NCBI GenBank assembly: GCA_943704525.1
Contig: CALSCQ010003262.1
Span: 1 to 10,879 of the forward strand
Length of the DNA stretch: 10,879 nt
Source of the DNA: Pigoraptor vietnamica
Lineage: Eukaryota; Opisthokonta; Filasterea
Direction: 5' to 3'
Shown: positions 8,001 to 10,879 of the stretch, piece after piece
Layout: every line of letters starts with the position of its first letter
How positions within the stretch are numbered: the first letter of the stretch is position 1
Notes under the pieces: generated by a model
What the model saw: the letters and a program-made list of their open reading frames with translations, nothing else
Databases searched by the model: none
Told to the model about the DNA's origin: nothing
Translations under genes and position numbers: made by a program

Positions 8001-10536
8001 TCAATTTCCGGCACTGGCTTGCGGTCGACCGACGGCGCCGCGTGCGCAGGCGGGTACACCTGGACCAATCGGGCGACCAGGCGGCACATGGCCGCGTTCA
8101 CGGCTGCGTTCTCCGTGATGACGCACCGCGCGAGCCCCTTCCACAGCGACAGGGTCGCGGGAATCGCCTGCGACGCGTCCTGCCGATCCAGCACGAGCTC
8201 AACGGTGTCGATCGCCGCTACAACGGCGCCGGGAGTCGATGCCACCGCTGGTGGTGGTTGCAGCGCGGGCAGCGGGGGCGCGCCCGGGGCATCGCCAAAC
8301 AGGCGTTCGAGGTACGCAAGCTTGAGGTTGGCTCGCTGCCACAACTGAGGCGACAGCGCGAGGCGGAGAAGATCCGTGCACCGCTTCGAGAGCGACTCGG
8401 CCTGCGGGTTCACCGTCCCCGACGGTGCCGCGCCCGCAGCCACTGCAGGCGTCTCGTGCACCTGGCACGCACTGCGTGCGAGGAAGTTGACGACCATGTC
8501 GACGATGCCCTGCTGAGGGCGAAACTCGTCGTCTGCCTGCGATGCGTCAGTCGGAACACCGGCGGGCGCCTGCGTGCCCGCGCCGGCCGCAGCGCCGAGA
8601 TGCGGCAGCGACAGCATCGAGATACTAGAGCGCGCGCGCTTGATCTCGCCGGGTGAGCGCAACTCCTCCGTGGCAGGCCGCTTCCCCGGCGACGAATGGT
8701 TCGAGTCGTTGACCTCGATGCCCTCCATCGCAGAGGGCTCGTCGGTGGCGGCATCGTCGCCGGGGCCCACCGGTGGCTGCGGGAGGGGGTGCGGCGGGGG
8801 CGGGACCTGCGCCTGCGAGGGCTCCTTCTCCTTCTCCGAGATGCGCCGCAGCTCCCACTGGATGATCATGCCCGCGAGGTCCACGGCGAGGCGGCGGTTC
8901 TCCAGGCCGGCGTTCACGGCAACACCGATGCGCGAAAGCGAATTGACGACCTGGAGCGCTAGGTGGGACCGGCTCTGGTAGAAGAGCTGCGCGTGCTTCG
9001 CGACAAGCTTCCAGATGTGCACGAGCTGCTGCAGAGAGTGGCCCTCGTCCACCGCGACCTTCTTGGTCCACTTCACCCACGTAGGAAACCGAGGCTCGCG
9101 CTCCGTGGCACTCAAGCGGGTGGGAAGAGTCGGCGTGAGAATGTCCAGGGCATTGCAGATGAGCGAGCGCGCCTCCGGCTGGTGCGCGCGGAGAAGGGCG
9201 ACATACACCTGGGGGCAATGCGGCGCAGGGGTTGTCAGCCACACTCTGAGCGATTCGCCACGTGCGGACGGCAGAGCTGCCTTTCCCTCTCTGCCCACCT
9301 GCAGGATGATTTTGGCGGGCGTTTCAAAGGCCTCGATGAACCGGCACACGAGAATGTACCCGCAATGCTTGACCGACGGCTCCTCGCTCTTCAGGTGGTT
9401 CCAGGCGTACTTGATCAGCTCCTTGCGGTGGTCCACGAGGGCGTCGCTCGCGTGGCGCACGAGCACCGTCGCCAGCTGAAGCAGCTCGATGCGCAGGGCA
9501 TCGCTCACCGCCGACGACTCGACGTCCGCAGGCAGCTGCTCGAGTATCTTACCAATGAACGTGCCCAGCATGTCCCTGTCGAACAGCTGCTTGCCATCGC
9601 CGCTCCGAAACGCACTCACGGTGATGGGGATGACGAGCTTCTGCAGTCCCTGCACCTTGAACGACTCGGGCGTCGTCGGATCCTGGAACTTGGCAAAGAA
9701 GCGCTGCAGAATCTCGTGGCGGAGGGCGACCGGATACTTCTGCGAGTGGGAAACAACGCTCTCGTTGGCGATGGACAGGGAAGCACTGACTACAACGAAT
9801 ACATCACACACTCGTTGCGACGACGGCGCTCTGGATCACATGCGACGAAGATGACACGCTCGCTGGTTACAGGGCGCACTGACGCGGGCTCGCAAGCAGA
9901 GGGCGCATACCTTCGCCACATCGACCTCGTAGAAGGTGGTGAGGAACGAAAAGTCGATGGGCAGGGGCAGCTGATACGCGGACAGCAGGCGGAAGAGCAG
10001 GTTGATGTCCTCCGGGGTGCGGCGCGCGTGCTCGAGGAGGCACGATGCGAGCAGCTTCGGCTCCCTTCCGCGCTGCATCGACAGGCCAAACCCGATGACC
10101 TCTGGCCGAAACTGTGACACGTCCGTCGTGAGGGATGCCCAGGCGTCGAGTAGGCACTCGAGGACGTCCGCGTTGGTCCCGAGCCACTGCGGGTCGTGCT
10201 TGGCGAGGGCGCGCACGAGGAGAATGCCGCGCAGGCGATACTCGGCCCAGCCAGCCGTGTCGTGCGCGACGCGGAACGTGGCCGCGAGAAGTGCCGCCTT
10301 CTTGTTTCGCAGCTCCTGCCGGAGGGGGGCCGCATCCGGGAGGGAAATGAGTGCCTGAAAGAGGCGCGCGAAGGGCGGGTCGCGGAGCTTCGAGAGAAAA
10401 TAGTCGACGCTCTGCGGGAGAAAGGATGATCAGGGATGGCGCGATCGCGGAACCATAACGATCCATGCACAGCCCACACAACACCTTGAGATTACACAAG
10501 GACTGAGAGAATATAGAAAACAAGGACACACACACA

Positions 10537-10567
<31 letters not shown>

Positions 10568-10586
10568 ACACACACACACACACACA

Positions 10587-10632
<46 letters not shown>

Positions 10633-10850
10633 CGCCGCACGAGTGGGGCATAGGGAATTGTCACCTCCGTTGCATAGCGATTCAAGAACTTGAGGAGGGG
10701 CTCGCGATAGGGGCTCGTGATTTCCCGTCCATACACGCGCTCCAATTGGATGACGGTCGTCACCAGATCGTCGTGGAACTTGTTCGCGGACGGCGGGAGA
10801 AGGTGAAACACCTCGACAATGGCACACGCAATGCGCGTGTCATCCGCATC
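1928..10850 (-). CDS. TRA1: Tra1/TRRAP, PIKK-family pseudokinase scaffold of SAGA and NuA4 (partial, 5' end missing)
   Basis: Tra1/TRRAP is a nuclear scaffold that receives transcription activators and brings SAGA and NuA4/TIP60 histone acetyltransferases to promoters. My minus-strand exon model is 10665-10850, 9911-10411, 9299-9739, 6009-9208, 4393-5860, 4129-4218, 3454-4053, 2767-3121, 2469-2617, 2185-2367 and 1928-2035. All introns are GT-AG and eight of ten are phase 0. The sum is 7,281 nt, that is 2,426 residues plus TAG (1930-1928). Family members have about 3,700-3,900 residues, so this is about the C-terminal two thirds. Order: HEAT solenoid (1 to about 1300) with a bipartite NLS (552-569), FAT (about 1310-1920), PI3K-like domain (about 2030-2350), FATC (2392-2426). 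Family hallmarks include KIYRAFLAVCHP, RGHNGK, VPFRLTPNI and the terminal DPTWRPWL. The segment matching the catalytic and metal-binding loops has no HRD-like or DFG motif, as expected for this inactive kinase. Individual splice choices are inference; the family call is very secure. Confidence 0.93.
2036..2184 (-). other. TRA1 intron
   Basis: The 149-nt phase-0 intron (donor GAG|GTGCGA, acceptor GTCGCAG) separates the pseudokinase exon from FATC. It contains a perfect TGACGTCA palindrome at 2140-2147, the same 8-mer found at 1746-1753. Confidence 0.75.
2368..2468 (-). other. TRA1 intron
   Basis: The 101-nt phase-0 intron has donor GAC|GTGAGT and acceptor TTTGGCGCAG. It joins CLADPD to LRMEDYLHAIL. 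Confidence 0.8.
2618..2766 (-). other. TRA1 intron
   Basis: This 149-nt intron is the only phase-1 one (donor CCGG|GTGAGC, acceptor GAGCAG). It splits an Ala codon between AEAYP and ISAAGRLEH. The middle is rich in GT on the sense strand (CA-rich on the plus strand, about 2648-2715). Confidence 0.75.
3122..3453 (-). other. TRA1 intron carrying a minisatellite
   Basis: This 332-nt phase-0 intron is the longest complete one here (donor GAG|GTGAGC, acceptor CGTTGCAG). It joins the LEE end of the RDEPSTTSLEE block to MLEEYLVGRG. Two thirds of it is the tandem repeat at 3161-3402. Its length is not a multiple of three, so retention shifts the frame. Confidence 0.82.
3161..3402. repeat. Minisatellite, nine units of 25-29 bp
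   Basis: On the plus strand each unit starts TTGCGTA and ends GTGAGACAG (or a close variant). Unit starts are 3161, 3186, 3213, 3240, 3267, 3294, 3323, 3350 and a degenerate one at 3379. Units 3 and 4 are identical 27-mers. A 27+29 bp pair (3267-3322) is exactly repeated at 3323-3378, so the array also grew by a higher-order 56-bp step. There are no spacers. It lies wholly inside a TRA1 intron. Confidence 0.95.
4054..4128 (-). other. TRA1 intron, shortest found (75 nt)
   Basis: The phase-0 intron has donor CAGCAG|GTACTT and acceptor TTGCGCACAG|GTCGAG. It is 75 nt, a multiple of three, and also stop-free toward the TGT-TTG-ACC part only in some frames. Both splice junctions read CAG|GT. Confidence 0.62.
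4129..4218 (-). other. Small 90-nt TRA1 exon
   Basis: The 30-codon exon has acceptor TTCGCAG and donor CAG|GTACTT, phase 0 at both ends. It encodes VLLTECLQRAF then a Pro/Glu/Arg-rich stretch. Because it is phase 0 and a multiple of three, skipping it would keep the frame. I include it because the family has a conserved helix (of the form ALL.D.LQ) between EELFR and the block before DFDFSVPE, and this exon supplies it. Confidence 0.65.
4219..4392 (-). other. TRA1 intron
   Basis: The 174-nt phase-0 intron has donor GAC|GTGGGT and acceptor GGTTCGTTCGCAG. The coding frame happens to stay open through it (174 is a multiple of three), giving low-complexity THTRVHTH-type residues with no family counterpart. 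The exact donor is the least certain in the model. Confidence 0.6.
4574..4609 (-). repeat. In-frame 9-bp repeat coding Gly-Gln-Pro
   Basis: Four 9-bp units start GGCTG on the plus strand (4574, 4583, 4592, 4601); the two left units are identical and so are the two right ones. They encode the core of a Gln/Pro/Gly/Ala-rich insertion (about 4563-4716) near the end of FAT, just before the conserved SVMNALR/HPVLTTSLESL block. Confidence 0.9.
5861..6008 (-). other. TRA1 intron
   Basis: The 148-nt phase-2 intron has donor ACAG|GTGGGA and acceptor TTCCTGATAG. It splits the Arg codon in KIYR|AFLAV. It is AT-rich with in-frame stops. Confidence 0.85.
6509..6529 (-). repeat. CAG run coding seven Gln in TRA1
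   Basis: Seven perfect CAG codons (CTG on the plus strand) encode a Q7 tract followed by Pro-Gln-Pro-Pro. The tract lies in a Pro-rich linker just upstream of FAT. It is too short to be unusual in size. Confidence 0.95.
8630..8683 (-). other. Bipartite nuclear localisation signal in TRA1
   Basis: Residues 552-569 read K-R, twelve residues, then K-R-A-R, a textbook bipartite NLS. It sits in a poorly conserved, Pro/Ser/acidic linker right after the conserved QWELRRI block. Animal TRRAP carries a K-R...K-R-F-R pair in the same place, so position as well as pattern supports the call. Confidence 0.65.
9209..9298 (-). other. Stop-free 90-nt intron inside TRA1
   Basis: The stretch has donor CAG|GTGGGC and acceptor CCCCAG|GTGTAT, is 90 nt long and is open in the coding frame, so the surrounding 3.7-kb frame looks like one exon. 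Removing it joins FETPAKIILQ to VYVALLRAHQ, which restores an uninterrupted conserved TRRAP helix pair. Its 30 residues (VGREGKAALP...) have no counterpart in the family as I remember it. Intron is therefore preferred over insertion. Confidence 0.72.
9740..9910 (-). other. TRA1 intron
   Basis: The 171-nt phase-0 intron has donor AAG|GTATGC and acceptor TTTCCCACTCGCAG. It joins FYEVDVAK to KYPVALRHEIL. Nearer AG candidates (for example at 9770-9790) would break the phase, so the acceptor at 9740 was chosen. Confidence 0.78.
10412..10664 (-). other. TRA1 intron carrying a GT microsatellite
   Basis: The 253-nt phase-0 intron has donor GAG|GTGACA and acceptor CTTTCTCCCGCAG. It joins FLNRYATE to SVDYFLSKLRD, a conserved TRRAP stretch. 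The GT run begins about 35 nt inside the donor. Confidence 0.8.
10526..10630. repeat. Interrupted (CA)n microsatellite
   Basis: About 105 bp of pure CA dinucleotide on the plus strand (GT on the TRA1 sense strand), broken only at 10543-10544 (CC), 10567-10568 (AA) and 10593-10594 (CC). It is intronic. Copy number in an assembly is often unreliable for such tracts. Confidence 0.97.
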
Positions 10851-10879
10851 CTGACGGCAAACGAAAAAAAAAAGGGGGG
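10851..10879 (-). other. Partial TRA1 intron at the window edge
   Basis: The acceptor TTTGCCGTCAG lies just upstream (in sense) of the first exon codon GAT (10850-10848). Beyond it is a run of T (A on the plus strand) that could be its polypyrimidine tract, then six C (G on the plus strand) at the very edge. The homopolymer pair may be an assembly-end artefact. Confidence 0.6.

Larger units (their letters stand above)
6420..10850 (-). other. TRA1 HEAT-repeat solenoid portion
   Basis: Translated residues 1 to about 1300 (exons at 10665-10850, 9911-10411, 9299-9739 and the first part of 6009-9208) are helical and leucine/alanine-rich, as in the Tra1 ring and finger. Recognisable family blocks are SPYREPLLKFLNRY (first exon), FLTTFYEVDVAK (second), VQGLQKLVIP (third), ALDILTP.LP, EGHSLQQLVHIW, RRLAVDLAGMIIQWEL, LEPAFVVGMR and FPRLW in the large exon. 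This surface binds activators in the yeast and human proteins. The cut between solenoid and FAT is approximate. Confidence 0.8.

Noticed and set aside
8963-10117. 384-codon open frame on the plus strand
   Set aside because: Antisense shadow spanning several TRA1 exons and introns, with Arg/Leu/His-rich composition and no family motif.
1928-10850. An active PIKK such as mTOR, ATM or DNA-PK
   Set aside because: The FAT, kinase and FATC block wording (KIYRAFLAVCHP, RGHNGK, VPFRLTPNI, DPTWRPWL) is TRRAP-specific, and the catalytic motifs are absent.

Overview
The window is nuclear DNA of a eukaryote. Its genes are GC-rich and broken by GT-AG introns of about 75 to 330 nt, and both recognisable products are conserved eukaryotic proteins. 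The short, mostly phase-0 introns and compact spacing suggest a unicellular organism, perhaps an amoebozoan or a unicellular relative of animals and fungi. I cannot place it more closely. The right edge looks like a sequence or contig end (an A run followed by a G run), and the left edge may be a chimeric join.

Layout. Positions 1 to about 98 are about 30% GC, unlike everything else, and on the minus strand encode a membrane-helix-like peptide that looks bacterial. After a partial intron, 159-879 (+) hold the last three exons of SEC6/EXOC3, an exocyst subunit. Positions 880-1927 are a tail-to-tail intergenic region with no gene I recognise. From 1928 to 10850 (-) lie eleven exons of TRA1/TRRAP, the giant PIKK-family pseudokinase scaffold of SAGA and NuA4 histone acetyltransferase complexes. 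They give 2,426 residues running from the HEAT solenoid through the FAT and pseudokinase domains to the FATC end. The 5' part of TRA1 lies beyond the right edge.

I built the exon model by hand from splice signals, reading-frame phase and remembered conservation of the TRRAP family. It closes in frame over all eleven exons (7,281 nt). Two details depend on homology: an intron of 90 nt with no in-frame stop (9209-9298) and a separate 90-nt exon (4129-4218).

The two genes are convergent and unrelated in function (vesicle tethering versus transcription co-activation), so this is ordinary neighbourhood, not an operon or a defence system. I found no convincing new multi-gene system. The parts most worth a second look are the foreign-looking left end, a 27/29-bp minisatellite inside a TRA1 intron that is free of stops in all three sense frames and of AG, the stop-free 3n intron, a long interrupted GT tract just inside another intron, and low-complexity insertions in the TRA1 protein.
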